Source: Pelobates cultripes
Lineage: Eukaryota > Chordata > Amphibia > Anura > Pelobatidae
Reading direction: 5' to 3'
NCBI GenBank assembly: GCA_933207985.1
Contig: OW240917.1
Location: forward strand, 103,750,874-103,814,873
Length of the DNA stretch: 64,000 nucleotides
The first letter of the stretch is position 1. Every line of letters begins with the position of its first letter. Positions 21,691 to 33,345 of the stretch are shown here, piece by piece. The notes beneath the pieces were generated by a model. The model saw only the letters and a list, made by a program, of their open reading frames with translations. It was not told the DNA's origin and made no database searches. A program made the position numbers and the translations under genes.

Positions 21691-22729
21691 CAGGTTGGGG
21701 CTGACACACAGCACTCACTCACCAGGCACCACATGGTTTGTGGCATCCCAGGAGTGAGGGACATGCTCGACTGCCCTTCCGGTCACTAGCCAGATCCACA
21801 GCTCTTCAGAAGTGAACCACTAGTGAAAGGCACACTACACTAGCTCCCTGCATGCTGGCCCCTGCAGCCCCTCCATGGGGAAGGGAGGAGTACTTTGTCT
21901 GTCTTTTGGCTCATCTCCCCTCTGGCAGGCATGCTAAATGGCATGAGTGGAGTGTTCCCCACCTGAGGCGTAACTACAAACTACGAGGCCCAGGTGGTCT
22001 ACCCTCCCCATACATCTACTTCCTCCCCCCATAGGTCTACTTCTCACCTCCACCCATACATCTACCCCTCTCCCCACACACACATGCAGACAAACACATA
22101 GGCACACACATATATACAGAGACACACACAAATACAGGCACACACACACACATACATACAGACACACATATACACACAGACACACACAGTGGCTCAGGGT
22201 GATGGAAGTCAGAGTTCCCACTCTGACTCCCTTTCCTTCCTCCCGCACGGTTCTCTCTGATAGCTGGGAGGAGTGGCCGAGGCGTCATCACAGGGGGCCT
22301 GGTTGAGCTGTTAAAGCTGTTCAAGTGCCGCAGCGCTGACTGGGACCCACTGGATATGCATTGCATGAAGTGCGGCCCCGGCAGTTACACCTCGCGGCTG
22401 CAACATATGGCGGTGGGCAGCAAGTTGCATTGGTCCACAGGGCAGCCAGGCCCCCTGGAGTGAGCAGTAGTTCCACCAGTGTTCCCCACACTGTTCCAGG
22501 ATCCCCTCAGGGTGTCAGGACCCTGGGGGACCCATCCTGGTATTCCTTGGAGCAATGTGGGGAACAGTTGGTCTGAATGTGCAGACTGACATAAGATCCC
22601 ACCCACATAGGGGACATGATGACTACTCTCATTACAGGGGCCTCCCAGTTATATAGGCCCTGGGACCACTCCTCATGGGAATGCTCTCATTTCCCCTATT
22701 TAAGCACAGAACACCCTGGTTTCTCTGCT
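21690..22729. other. GC-rich composite repeat module with CA array
   Basis: GC-rich DNA unlike its surroundings. It contains TGAGGCGTAACTAC, a phrase common in amphibian repeats, next to a CA-rich array. In reverse orientation this resembles the modules at 32875 and 53230 (GC-rich segment, then TG/TCAGTGAG array). ORFs in the array are artefacts of simple sequence. Confidence 0.4.
22065..22192. repeat. CA-rich microsatellite
   Basis: Interrupted (CA)n with CACACATA and CAGACA variants, about 125 bases. Confidence 0.85.
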
Positions 22730-23840
22730 GTCATGGACTATAACCCTAACACGCAAGGAACGGACTAATGAAATATAAACGTCATACCGGGCCTTAGAGT
22801 GGCCAAAACTTTACTCTAGAAAGAGAAAAGCATAGTCGAAATACGAGGCCGAGGTCGGAGAGACTAGCCAGAGTCAGGTACACGGTAATAATCAGAAAGG
22901 CAAACAAGACAGGCAAGTGTTAAAGAGAAACTCAGAGTCAGGAAAAGAAGCCACGGTCAATACCAGAATACAATACAAATCACAAGAACGCACTAAAGGG
23001 TACTGGGAACAGAAACCCCAATAGGGCAAATAATCTAGGGCCAGGTAAGTTTAAATACTTTTATTTTTAATTTGATTGGTCCACGTCATGCTTGCGCTCC
23101 AAAACGTGCGTGAATGGGGGCACCAGAATGACGTGGGCCAATGGGAGCCGACTGCAAGGTTTGACTCCCATTTCCCCTTTAAGAACGTGCTTGCAATGCG
23201 AGCAGTGTTCCCAATACTGTACAGGCCGCGCGCCCGATCAGACTCTTCGGCGAGCGGCCTCCAGGAGCCAGGAGTTTTCAAGTTGCACACGGCTCTCCTA
23301 AGGACTCCTACCGGCACGCGAACCTGGTAAGTAGCATTACATGAGCTCAGTGGTTGTGTAGACTTTCTACGGATCACAAGCCTGAATTTGTCAACTTTGT
23401 CAACTCTTACAAGCCCGGAATTAGCTTTGTTTAATCCACCAAACTGGATTCGTCTCCATTAATCCTTATCAGCCTGGACTTTTTAAACCAGCTTGGATTT
23501 ACTTTTGTTAACCCTTACCAGTCTGGACTTACCTTTGTTTACCTCAGCTAGCCTGGATTTGCTTGGGCTAACTCCTGTCAACCTGGACCAGTGATGAACC
23601 TTATGGTAAACTTTGCTTATTGTTTGCTAACCTAAGACTTTATACTTTTGTTTGCGTATCCTGTCTAGAAAACTTTCTAAACTTTATTTGTTGAATGGCA
23701 CTGGTTCTATTACATTTGTTTACTTCCTGGATTTTTCAATGTATGCCATTATTTCAACAATAAAAACTTTAAATTTAAGTGACCGTGTTTTGTTCAAATC
23801 TCTGCATACTTAAACCCATTCACCACAAACCTGCGACACA
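22730..23840 (+). mobile_element. Probable solo LTR or LTR fragment
   Basis: Begins TGTCATGGACTATAACC and may end near CTGCGACACA. It contains CAGAGTCAGG-type phrases, a GC-rich promoter-like zone (23085-23330) with TTTAAATAC upstream, a degenerate tandem array (23378-23600) and AATAAA at about 23759. This is the make-up of amphibian gypsy LTRs. I found no matching target duplication, so borders are uncertain. Confidence 0.4.
23378..23600. repeat. Degenerate tandem repeat, unit about 30-36 bases
   Basis: Seven to eight imperfect units, each with AGCCTGGATTT or CTGGACTTA followed by TTTGTTAACCCTTACC-like sequence. Confidence 0.7.
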
Positions 23841-24534
23841 GGCAGTCCACTGTCCTTTATAGTAATTTTAATGCTTATCCAGACAAAGGAGTCACATGTC
23901 AGAATAAAAATTAGTATTTTTGCCCCTCTCTGTCCTACTATTACAATCCAACAAGCTTATAACAATTGTTTATATAGTACAAACCTGCAATACTGACTGC
24001 TGAGAATGCTCATACCTGTATATCTTATTTATTGGTTACCAATAGATCCAGCTACTCTCAGATTCTCTATATAAAATAAACTGAAGTGACTGAACAAAAC
24101 AATTACACATATCAACTGTCTGACTCTTAGAAGTACTGTTACTTTTGCGGTATTCCACAATTTTCTGTTATTTATAGTTGATACTTTTGTATCAACTATG
24201 ACTGCTAACCCACTACATTTTGCTAAGTCTTTGTATTTATCTCATAAATAGCAACCTAATACTAGATCATCTTTAATGCTTTGAGAAATCACAATGCTTA
24301 TATTTTATAAACCATTGGAAAACAGACTGGTCTGGCTTTAGAACAATGCTCTTATATATTACAATAGTTTCTACAATGTTATTTCTTGCAAACAGATTAA
24401 AGGTAATGTAAAACATACAATGGCTTCTCTGAAAGCTGCCTTTTTAATTGCATAATGGTTGCTCACATATTTATTTGGGGTATTGCCATCTGATAGAGAA
24501 TATATCCAATCTAATGTTGCCTCTAGTATTACAG
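23841..24534. other. Unassigned stretch
   Basis: AT-rich DNA without recognised features. Confidence 0.3.
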
Positions 24535-24604
24535 AACAAAAAGACTTCACCTACAATAACTACCTCATGCATAGGATTATGTTCAACCGTCCTAATAGCA
24601 GAAG
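24535..24604 (+). other. Candidate host exon (70 bases)
   Basis: An open 70-base segment lies between TTACAG (ending 24534) and GTGAGT (24605-24610), both good splice consensus. One frame reads KDFTYNNYLMHRIMFNRPNS. I do not recognise the protein. Splice-like sites arise by chance in a window of this size, so this is only a candidate. Confidence 0.2.
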
Positions 24605-25326
24605 GTGAGTAGACTTATAGTTATATGTACTTTCTCTTTATTTATTTTTTCTCCTCATTTTCAGTTTTGCTCTTGAAGTACCTATGTAAATTTTTAATAT
24701 GTAATATTGTTGTTCTACCTTAGTTACACAAATGTAAAAAAAAGTTCTTGATGTTAAAAAAACTATTTTTAAATCAAATAATTACAACAAGAAAAAAAAA
24801 AACTGTTTCAATACATATGCAACGTGAATAATAGCAGCTCCCTCCTAACCTGTTTCCCCCAAAAATGCCAAACAAGCAATCCATGGCAGCTACAGAAAGT
24901 TTTTCAGAGGACACACCAGCGACAGAACAGTTTGAACTTGTGTGAGAGCACCTTGCACCAAATAGAATCCACATTGCAGCAAGCTATTGAAGCTGATATG
25001 CTATACATTAGTATACGTGGGTCCACAACACATTATTGTTAAATAATATTATACAGCTGTATTTTGATATTGATATTTCCATTTCTCTTTTAAGCCTCTA
25101 TTAAGCTCCCTGCGATCTGCAAATGTGCATGAGGAATTGGGACACACCAGTCAGCTGACTATGTATACCAGCTGTAGAGATAAGCAATCATTAATTGTCC
25201 TTTATAATGTCTGTCATTTATTATTTGATTCTATGTTGTTCAGATTTTGAACTGAAACATTGACATGTGATTTACCTGAAGTAAAGAAAATCTTGATTTG
25301 GAATCCTAGAGTGTTGGCTTTCTTCC

Positions 25327-25329
<3 letters not shown>
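24605..25329. other. Unassigned stretch
   Basis: No supported feature; short ORFs around 24824-25042 have no domain. Confidence 0.3.

Positions 25330-25421
<92 letters not shown>
25330..25421. repeat. (TA)n microsatellite
   Basis: About 46 uninterrupted TA units. ORFs of repeated Tyr-Ile here are artefacts. Confidence 0.95.
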
Positions 25422-25424
<3 letters not shown>

Positions 25425-27946
25425 TTTAGTACATTTATACACACATACATACACATTTTTATAGACAAAATCGACAAGTCAGAAAAGATTATTGTCAGAT
25501 ACATTTAAAAAACAGTCACATAATCTTCCATGACTTCTTGTATTTCTAAGGGTGCAGCCCAAAGTGAATCTAGTCCCTTGGCTATGCATGACCTTTCCTA
25601 AGAATGCTATTTTAAAGGTAACTATAAAATATTATCTGTTAAAAATCCACATAAAAGCAGTCATATTAATATTACAGGTTATTTATTCATTTAAAATGTA
25701 TTTTTGTTGAAAAGAAAACTATTGTAAAATATCGGTTATAAAGACAATTATTAAGTATTTATAATAACTTACAGTGTTAAATAAACATAAGCAATGGGGA
25801 GTTCTTTGTAAAGGTATAAGTACTTGAAATATAAGATAAACAAGTGTATATGTTTTGTATAATGGTGTTTACTCTCCTTTCTTTTAACTTAGCAATGGTA
25901 CTATAATACAATTAATTGCATGTGTCATGATTAAATAATCAATAGGTAGTAAAAAGATAATATTTATAGAAAAGAAAGTGAAAAAAAGGGGGAGGAATTA
26001 TTGAGACAGGGTAGACAGATTTTGTTGTGTAATGCTAGGTTTCCTCTGAGCTTAGCATACATTTTTTCTATATCCTGCATGAAGTTCCCCTTTTTCATAA
26101 CCATGTCAAGGATTCTTTCCAATTCTTCACAATATTAAACTACTCACAGTACAGATTTTGTGGTAGTGGGACAATGTTGAAGATTGGTATTTGTCATGCC
26201 AAAAGCATGAGTTGGTGTTTGATGTGTGTTTATATATGTTAAGAGTTGTTTTTTTTTGTAAACCTTGGGATGACATTTATTGTGGTCTTTGATCTTGCAC
26301 CAGGCCTAGACCATAAAACATCTAGATAGCCATCACCAGAGCTGGACACAAGGAATTTCATAGAGTGGGCAATAGACTGCCAGACCAGCCCCCTCTGATC
26401 CCCCCCCAGGGGTCTGCCCACTGAGAAACAACTAGTTTAGATATATGAGGGTGTTGGACTATCCAGGGAAGTCAGTTATTCATTTTTCTTTTTGTCAGTA
26501 ACTTCTAGGAGACCTATACCATCTAAGACTCCCACAAGAATTCTATATGGGGTAAATATATGTAAGGAATTTCTTGTGTTTTCTCCTATTTTATTTTATG
26601 TACTGTTTTGCAATTTGTTATCTGTATGTCATTTATCTCTGTATTTTGTACTCAGCACTGTGAATCCTTTTTGTCAGATTAAATGTTTACTTAATCAGCT
26701 TGTGTCTCTGTTCTCTATGAGCTTCACTCTCCAGAGGAAAGCTCAGGTAAACACGTTACCAAAAAGGGTTAACTATATATGTTTTATCAGTAAAAGTAGA
26801 ACGGTGATACTATAATTCTCCTGTGTGTGGAGTAATCTAAGACGCCCGGGTTTAAAAGTCTTGGTGGTGGCAGTCAAGTGTACCAAGGGGTTTAGTGTAG
26901 AAGGGATTGCAGGGGTTAATTGAGTGGTTGCTGGGACTAGCAACAGGTAACCAGGGGTCTGGTGTCATTAACCCTGTCACTTCCACACTCTCCCCACTGT
27001 CTCGGCTGGGCCTATAGCCCACGCTCGTGACAGTATTTAATAAAGACAGGGCAAGGAGACATTTTATCTCAAGCATGTTACCTGATATATTGAAAAGCCA
27101 ATCCCAGAGAGCTGATATCTTAAAGTAAAACTTACCGTGTGCTTCACACCTTCAACACCTTCTTGGACAGAGTGGAGATTTATTTATGAAAATGTGAGAA
27201 AGACAAACTGGATCAAGGTACCACCTGGATAGTCAATTTCACCCAATTTCATTAATTGTGGTACAGAAAGACAATTTGTAACAATTAATAAATATTTTCA
27301 TCCATAAGTATTAACAATATGTGTCACAGAAAATGAAGGGCTTAATTTACTAAACAGTATACTGAGGTGAATCAAAAACCAAATTTGTGACATTAAGGTC
27401 AAAGTAGTTAAATTAAGAAAATAGCTGAGCTTGAGATTTTTTTCCTCAACCAAGCTGTTTTTGACTTAATATTGCACATATGGTTTTCTGGGGTTAACTG
27501 AATAATAATTGAGACTGCATTTTCATTTGGGGTCTTCTAAACAAAATATAATGTGGTGTACAGCAGAGATAAGTTCAAATAGTCCTTATATGTGTAATAG
27601 GTCTACTGAGGGCAACAGATCTCCATGACATGCTACAAATGATCTTTCAGGCATATTCTTACCATAATGCAATGCAGAAGTATTCCAAACATGCCTTCAA
27701 GGATGCCATGCACATGAATAAGTGTTCCCAGGCCAGCTCATTCAACATCATTAATTAACAGTAGCATGCATTTTGTGTCAGCCAGTTAATATCAAAGGTG
27801 AAAGTCTGTCTTTAAAATCAATTAACAATAATACAGGAGGCCTACATAGCAAAATGCAAGACATCAAAGCTAAAGTTCTGTCAAAAGCACTCAATCAAAC
27901 GTGACACTGATGGAACATGCCTTCAGATATGGGGTAAGTCAATTAA
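25422..27946. other. Unassigned stretch
   Basis: AT-rich. At 26850-27030 there is a GC-richer segment ending in GACAGTATTTAATAAAGACA, possibly a retroelement 3' end, but too little to name. Confidence 0.3.
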
Positions 27947-28137
27947 ATTGACACTTTAAGCACCAGAGCCATTACAGCTTAATGTAGTGGTTTTGGCATA
28001 AAGAGAATGCCCCTGCAGTTTGGCAAATGCAAACCCTATTTTTTCACAGAAAAGGCATGGTTTACATTTGTCCCTAAGGAAACGTCTAGTGACTGTCACT
28101 CAGCAGCAGGGATCAATCACCTCATGAACATAAAAGG
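27947..28137. mobile_element. T2-like MITE fragment
   Basis: TTAAATTGACACTTTAAGCA at the left, then the hairpin CATTACAGCTTAATGTAGTGG and an internal TTTTTTCACAGAAAAGGCA. Layout resembles TTAAAGGGACACT-type MITEs. The right end is not clear. Confidence 0.5.
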
Positions 28138-28177
28138 TATGTTAAGAGGAGAATGGCTGAAAATATAACAATCATGA

Positions 28178-28320
28178 TGTGTGTGTACCTGTGTATGTCA
28201 ATGTCTTAGTGTGTATGTGTTAGTGTGTTTTTCAATGTGTATGTCAGTGTATATCGGTGTGTTTGAGTGTTTATATAAGCACATCTATGTGTCAGTGTGT
28301 GTATATGTGTGTATCTGTAT
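28178..28320. repeat. TG-rich simple repeat
   Basis: Interrupted (TG)n with GTGTGTATGT and GTCAGTGT variants. Confidence 0.8.
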
Positions 28321-28520
28321 ATTTTAGCTTAGTAAAGACCTCATAGCAGGTCGAAACGTTGCTCTGCCACTTTGATCCAATAAATCTACCTGTGGCCTAA
28401 ACACTTTGAATGACAGGAGATTTTTCTTTTTTACTAATATACCATTACTGGATTTCCTGGTCCTGCTTCAGTGTACCTGGTGTCAAGTGCGATTGAGTGT
28501 GGTTCCTTCTGGTTTCCTTT
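28321..28520 (+). mobile_element. PLE end fragment
   Basis: Hammerhead-like motif (28326-28363) followed by an AATAAA-bearing tail. There is no protein. Assigned to PLE by the motif only. Confidence 0.4.
28326..28363 (+). ncRNA. Decayed hammerhead-like motif
   Basis: Degenerate core TTAGTAA (28329-28335), stem II GACCT/AGGTC (28337-28341 with 28348-28352), then GAAACGTT. Stem I is AGC/GCT. Three core bases depart from consensus, so cleavage is unlikely. Confidence 0.4.
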
Positions 28521-28529
28521 GACAACTGA

Positions 28530-28665
28530 GTGTCTGTATGTGTCAGAGTGTGCATCTGTGTGTGTCAATGTGTCCGTGTGTATCTGTGTTAATTTGTATA
28601 TGTCTGTGTGTCGATGTGTCCGTGTGTATCTGTGTTAATTTGTATATGTATGTGTGTATATGTGC
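28530..28665. repeat. TG-rich simple repeat
   Basis: Two near-identical blocks GTGTCCGTGTGTATCTGTG followed by TTAATTTGTATATGT, about 50 bases apart, within TG-rich DNA. Confidence 0.75.
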
Positions 28666-28679
28666 ACACATCCCAGCAA

Positions 28680-29095
28680 TCAAGCACCAACACTACATGC
28701 TAACACACCCTTGCAAACAAATACAAACATTGCATACAAACAAACCACAGCAGTCAAATGTGAATACTATACACAATGTACACCTGCATTTAAAAACCAA
28801 CATTGCATACAAACAAACCTCTGCATTTAAATGTAAACTTTACAAACACACCCTTGTATTAAAATTCCAAAACTATATACAAACATGTCTTCATTCAAAC
28901 ATCAATAGTACACACAAATTGCACTTGCATTTAAAAGCTAACATTACATAAAACACACCCCTGCATTCTAACACAAATATTATATAGAAGTATGCCACTG
29001 CAATGGTGCATACCAGTACACCCCAACATACAAACAATAATATGATTACAGGTACATTCAAATGCACAAACATTGCTCACAAATACAACCCTGCA
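28680..29095. repeat. Degenerate tandem repeat, unit about 42-46 bases
   Basis: Units share CAAACATTGCATACAAAC and ACACCTGCATTTAAA-like phrases; roughly nine copies. A distinct repeat-like phrase (29100-29250) follows. Confidence 0.65.
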
Positions 29096-29353
29096 AGAAT
29101 GGGTAAATGGTAGTTTCCCAGCTGCAATATCATTGTGGGATTTGTATGACGTATGGAGTTCTATTTTTTGGACACCATTCCACAAGAAGGGGGCCCAAAT
29201 AGATTTCTCACACCCAGGCCCTCACTACATTAGTTCCACCACGGATGTATACGTCCCTTAGGTACAACATGGAGAGAGAAAATCTAGGAAATAGTGTATC
29301 CAGAAAAGATTGAACTGTGTCCATCTTGAAATTAAAAGTATTGATCTACTAAT

Positions 29354-29818
29354 TCACCACCCTAAAGGCACATTCCATGATATGTTTCCCTTAAGCTTGT
29401 GAATGGTGGAAATTGAAGAATTTGTTCCTTTTCCTATTTCAGAGTATGTTTCAAGCTGTACTTGTTTATTAAAGCTGGGAAAGCTTTTGAGAATCTCCTT
29501 ATTGTATATGAGGCAATAAATCGTTTCTGAGGATGATGACAAAAACCTATATGGTAAAAGATAAGCCTGAAAGCAATCTGACAGTATCTGAATCCAGGGG
29601 ACAGAAACCAGTGTAGTTTTCCCCTCACTTGTACCATTGCTGAATTTAGTCTGTTCTTCTGTATGTGAAGAAGATCCACAATTGTTGCTTCTTTCAATGA
29701 TCTGCATTATATGGATGGTCTCTTGTAGGTCTTGCCATTTTTTATTGAAGCATGGAGGCCCTAAAGTTTTGGATTCATAAAAGGTCTTAGGAGAGGCACC
29801 ATTTGAAGCAAAATCCAC
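29354..29818 (-). CDS. Unidentified 154-codon ORF
   Basis: Open for 154 codons, starting MDFASNGASPKTFYESKTLG. It has no signal peptide, membrane segment or motif that I know. Composition is Ser-, Lys- and Ile-rich. It lies just downstream, on the same strand, of a PLE-like end (29870-30000), so it may be a retroelement ORF or chance. The chance of such a length in AT-rich DNA is low but not negligible. Confidence 0.25.
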   Translation of the reverse strand: MDFASNGASPKTFYESKTLGPPCFNKKWQDLQETIHIMQIIERSNNCGSSSHTEEQTKFSNGTSEGKTTLVSVPWIQILSDCFQAYLLPYRFLSSSSETIYCLIYNKEILKSFPSFNKQVQLETYSEIGKGTNSSISTIHKLKGNISWNVPLGW

Positions 29819-29869
29819 TCACCATTTCAGGATAGTTTCCAGTATTTACCTTGGTGCAAAAGTTGCATG

Positions 29870-30000
29870 AATAACTAAGAAAGATGGGGTGCACTCACAG
29901 GCTTTTTCAAAGTGAAATGTGTATTTATTCAGCAAACAATATTACATTCGTCATGATTGACGTTTCAACAGATTCGGCTCTTTCTCAAGATTTTTAATTA
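29870..30000 (-). mobile_element. PLE end fragment, minus strand
   Basis: On the minus strand: TCTTGAGAAAGAGCC, then GTTGAAACGTCAAT, then AATAAATACACATTTCAC and AAGCCTGTGAGTGCACC. The tail phrase CCTGTGAGTGC parallels CCTGGGAGTGC at 44597-44640. Confidence 0.45.
29955..29992 (-). ncRNA. Decayed hammerhead-like motif
   Basis: Core TTGAGAA (minus strand, 29988-29982), weak stem II, then GAAACGTCAAT. Degenerate in the core and stem III. Confidence 0.35.
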
Positions 30001-31764
30001 ATAAGTTCAAGACAGCTACAGTACACCTAGCATGCTTATTGTCACAAGCTGATCATACTGTGTGGGTCTTGTACACTGCAGTTTTCTGTGGATTCCTCAA
30101 ATGCTTATTTATATACTGTCCATTGGATCACAGAAGAGGAAAGGTTCTGCCAGTAGAATAACTGTTCTCTTCATGGCTTTCATCACATAAACCTTAGGAG
30201 GAGCTAACATCTCAATAACATTTACATCAAAAAGGAATAATAAAATAAATAAAAATTGTATGTTCATCTCTCTTTTCTTTTGAAGCTTTACACTCATACC
30301 ACCACTTGTCTAAACTAAAAGGAAAGAAAAAAGTGGAATAATTTTAGATCTGGGAGAAAACAGACTGAACTGCTGAATTAAAAGGAGATGGAAAAAACAG
30401 TCTTCTCTATGCTTTAGATATCTGACACAAGTTTTCTAAGAAGGAAACACTTGGAAACATGATGATATATGCTTTGACTTTTCGTTTCTGTTTAGTCACC
30501 AGAATAAATGTAAATATAAAATGAGGAAGAAAAATGTTGTGGCAACTATCTCCGATCACATAAAAAAAAAATTTAAAAAAAAGAGAGAGAGAGAGAGAGA
30601 AAAAACTTACTTGAGCAGTGACGAGCAAGAAAGCTATACTTTAGTTAGCAGTGAAAATCATCAAAAACAGGTTTGATCTAAATGTCAGAGTCAAAACTGC
30701 AGCTGAGGACACTCTCACTTGAAATAATCTCTTATGTTCAAAGAGGTGCCTAGCAATGAGACCCCTCCAAAAAAAAAAACGCTATTGTGTATGCTCACAT
30801 GGCTCTTTTCTTAGAAACAGTTTTGTGTGGCTGTTAAAACTAGTGTGGGATGCCAACCGAGAAGGTAAACATTAGTTCCTCATCTAGCTCCTTACAGAGA
30901 TTCAAAGTCACTTGTTCCCTGCAGGGAATGAACATAATGTTAGACAGACAGCTAACAGCTTCCTACAAGCAGAAACAAATGCTTAGATGCTTGGAAGCAG
31001 GTCTTTTTTCAAAAAGCTTTTGCAGCCTCCCAGCAGTAATTTTCTACAGGTGATGTCAAGGAAAATATGCTTTTTTTACAATGAACGTAAGGATCTTTAT
31101 TTCATAATGTTTTATTGTTATCTATCACTTAAAAGGCCAGCGATAGTAACTAATAGTTAGATTTTTATTATTCCTCCTTATTAAGTTTAGCTTTACTCAT
31201 GATGAAAGCTAATCACAGTTTTCACAGAAAAAAAAATAAAAGGAACAATAAAGTTTATGCCTTACTGTTCCTTTAAATCAGAACGCCAACATTTGCAACC
31301 AGTAGGTGCTCTCGATTAGAAGCTATATAAATTTTTAATTAAGCCATATAAATTAGCTTTTTTGAAATGTCCCTTACTTATGTTGGAACAACAGTTAATA
31401 ATTTAAAGTTCATGCAAGCTCGCGTGGTTAATCTAATAAAGCACTGAAGCAGTTAAAGCAATTAAGATACAAAGAAATACAACTTTACACATTATGCTCT
31501 CTTTGCCAATTACAAAGAGCTGGCACCTAATTCCGAGCAATCTCACATATGTATGCCAAGGATAAAAACTCTGCCTAATGTGATGGTCATTCTGAAAAGG
31601 ACAGATGTGTGCATAAATATTTAATTGGCTTGAAATGTGCTAAATTCACATTTTATTTTTCAGAGCCAATCTTTCATAAATATATCAAAATAAGTTTAGT
31701 CATAATGGTATCTTCCTTTGTAAAAAACAAACAAAAAACTATTAAAAACAAGATTAATATCAGT
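30001..31764. other. Unassigned stretch
   Basis: AT-rich, with a (GA)n run at 30582-30600 and A runs. Short ORFs (30109-30297, 30850-31053) have no recognisable domain. Confidence 0.3.
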
Positions 31765-31837
31765 ATAATGATCTTACATCTAACAGTAAATTAAATCAGA
31801 CTCTTGTAGTGATATATTTTTAACATATTGTGTAATG
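31765..31837. repeat. Left half of a duplicated locus, with hAT target duplication
   Basis: CATCTAACAGTAAATTAAAT and ATCAGACTCTTGTAGTGATA are repeated at 37712-37745. The last eight bases, GTGTAATG (31830-31837), form the target duplication of the hAT element. Confidence 0.75.
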
Positions 31838-32274
31838 CAGGGGTGTCCAACCCGCGGCCCACGGGACGCATGCGGCCCAGGACTGCTAGCAGTGTGGCCA
31901 GGTTGCAGTCTGGGTGGAGAGGGACTGGACTAACCCACCCGGGGAGACAGCTCTAAAAATGAAAAAAATGCCATTTAAATATTTTTACCCTCAGACTGCG
32001 ACAGCCTGTGTCAGTCCGAGGGAATTAATGAATGGAGTTGGGGCTGCTGCAGCCATGTTTTGGGTGTTGGCAGCCGGAGGGAGCACTGTGAAGCTCCCTT
32101 CACCATTTTCGACAATTCTGGGTCCATGCTCCACCTCCGCACGCAAGCTCCACCTCCTGCGCATAAGTCCCACCCCCAGATACAAGCTCTGCCCCCCTCC
32201 CCACTCGAGCAGGAAGTGGTCAAGAAATGTCTCCCACAGTATTCAGTGCCAGGTAAGCTTCACCTTTTTTGTCA

Positions 32275-32860
32275 GTGACTTTGTGTGTATGTGCTTGCTA
32301 GTGAATGAGCTTGTATGTTTGTGTGTCAGTGAGCTTGTCTGTAGTGAGCATGTGTGTGTGTGGGTAAGTGAACTTGTCTGTAGGGAGCATGTGTGTGTGT
32401 CGTTGAGCTTGTCTGTCAGTGCACTTGTGCGTAGTGAACGTGTGTGTGTTAGTGAGTATGTGTGGGTCTGATTGTGTGTGTGGGTCTGTGATTGTGTGTG
32501 GGTATATCTGTAATTGTGTGTATAGGTCTGTGATTGTATGTGTGTTTGGGTCTGTGATTGTTTGTGTATGTATGTGATTGTAGGTGTGTGGGGCAGGGTC
32601 TGTGATTGTGTGTATATCTGTGTGTGTATATGTAAATCTGTGATTATGTGTGTATGTATGTGACTGTGTGTATAGGTCCATGATTGTGTGTGTGTGTGTG
32701 TGTATATTTGTAATTGTATGTATCGGTCCATGATTGTATGTGTATGTCTGCGTATGTGTATGTATAGGTCTGTGATTGTGTGTGTATATTTGAAAGCTAG
32801 GTCTGTGAGTGTATGTGTGTGTCTGTGATTATGTATGTATAGGTTTGTGGTTATGTTTGC
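32275..32860. repeat. TG-rich minisatellite block 1
   Basis: Interrupted TG array with AGTGAGCTTGT units (32300-32450) changing to GTCTGTGATTGTGTG units of about 20-30 bases. Minus-strand His/Thr-rich ORFs are artefacts. Confidence 0.85.
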
Positions 32861-32874
32861 ATATGCATATACAA

Positions 32875-33345
32875 AGGGCCAGCGCCACTGTTAGGCAAAC
32901 TAAGCATTCTCCTAGGGCGCCGGCCTGCTGGGGGCGCCCACCAGGTTTTTTCCTGGTGGGCTGCCTGCCCCTGTCTGGGGCCACAGTGCTGGGTGAGCGG
33001 CTCTGAGCCGCACCCAGAGCCGGGCTGTTCCTCAAGGCGCGCAAAGGTGGGGGCGCCGAGAGGAGCCCTGTCACAGGGGGCCCAGGGGTTGGCTATCTGG
33101 CCACCTCAGGGCTCCCCCAAAGCTGTTTTAGGTAAGACAGAGCAGGCATCTGCTTACCTTGATGGCAGGTGCCGGCTCTGCCAAAAAATGATGATGACCT
33201 GTCCTGAAGAGAGAGAAGCCAGGCAGCGAGGGAGGCTGTTCTTGCAGCCTCTCACTCCTCCCTCGAGCGCCGTTTGTGATGCCGGGAGCCAGAATATGAC
33301 GTCATTCTGGCCCCGGCACACTAAACAGTGGGCAGCTGTCAGTGA
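32875..33345 (+). other. GC-rich repeat module next to TCAGTGAG array
   Basis: High-GC segment with CCTAGGGCGCCGGCC, GGGGGCGCC and the palindrome CCAGAATATGACGTCATTCTGG (33290-33311). A related segment at 53230-53640 has GCCGGAATATGACATAATTC and is also followed by a TCAGTGAG array. Unknown function; probably a mobile module. The 118-codon ORF here shows no domain. Confidence 0.45.

Noticed and set aside
22730..23840. Intact LTR retrotransposon with two LTRs
   Set aside because: Only one LTR-like block is present, no primer site or pol follows, and no target duplication was found.
25214..25508. Ile-Tyr repeat ORFs on both strands
   Set aside because: Translation of a (TA)n microsatellite.
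28680..29095. Regular 42-46 base units considered as a CRISPR array
   Set aside because: Units are degenerate along their whole length without constant repeats and unique spacers, and the DNA is vertebrate.
31914..32471. 185-codon plus-strand ORF
   Set aside because: Starts in non-coding hAT sequence and runs into a TG repeat that supplies the open frame.
32243..32731. 162-codon His/Thr-rich ORF on the minus strand
   Set aside because: Translation of a TG-rich simple repeat, not a gene.
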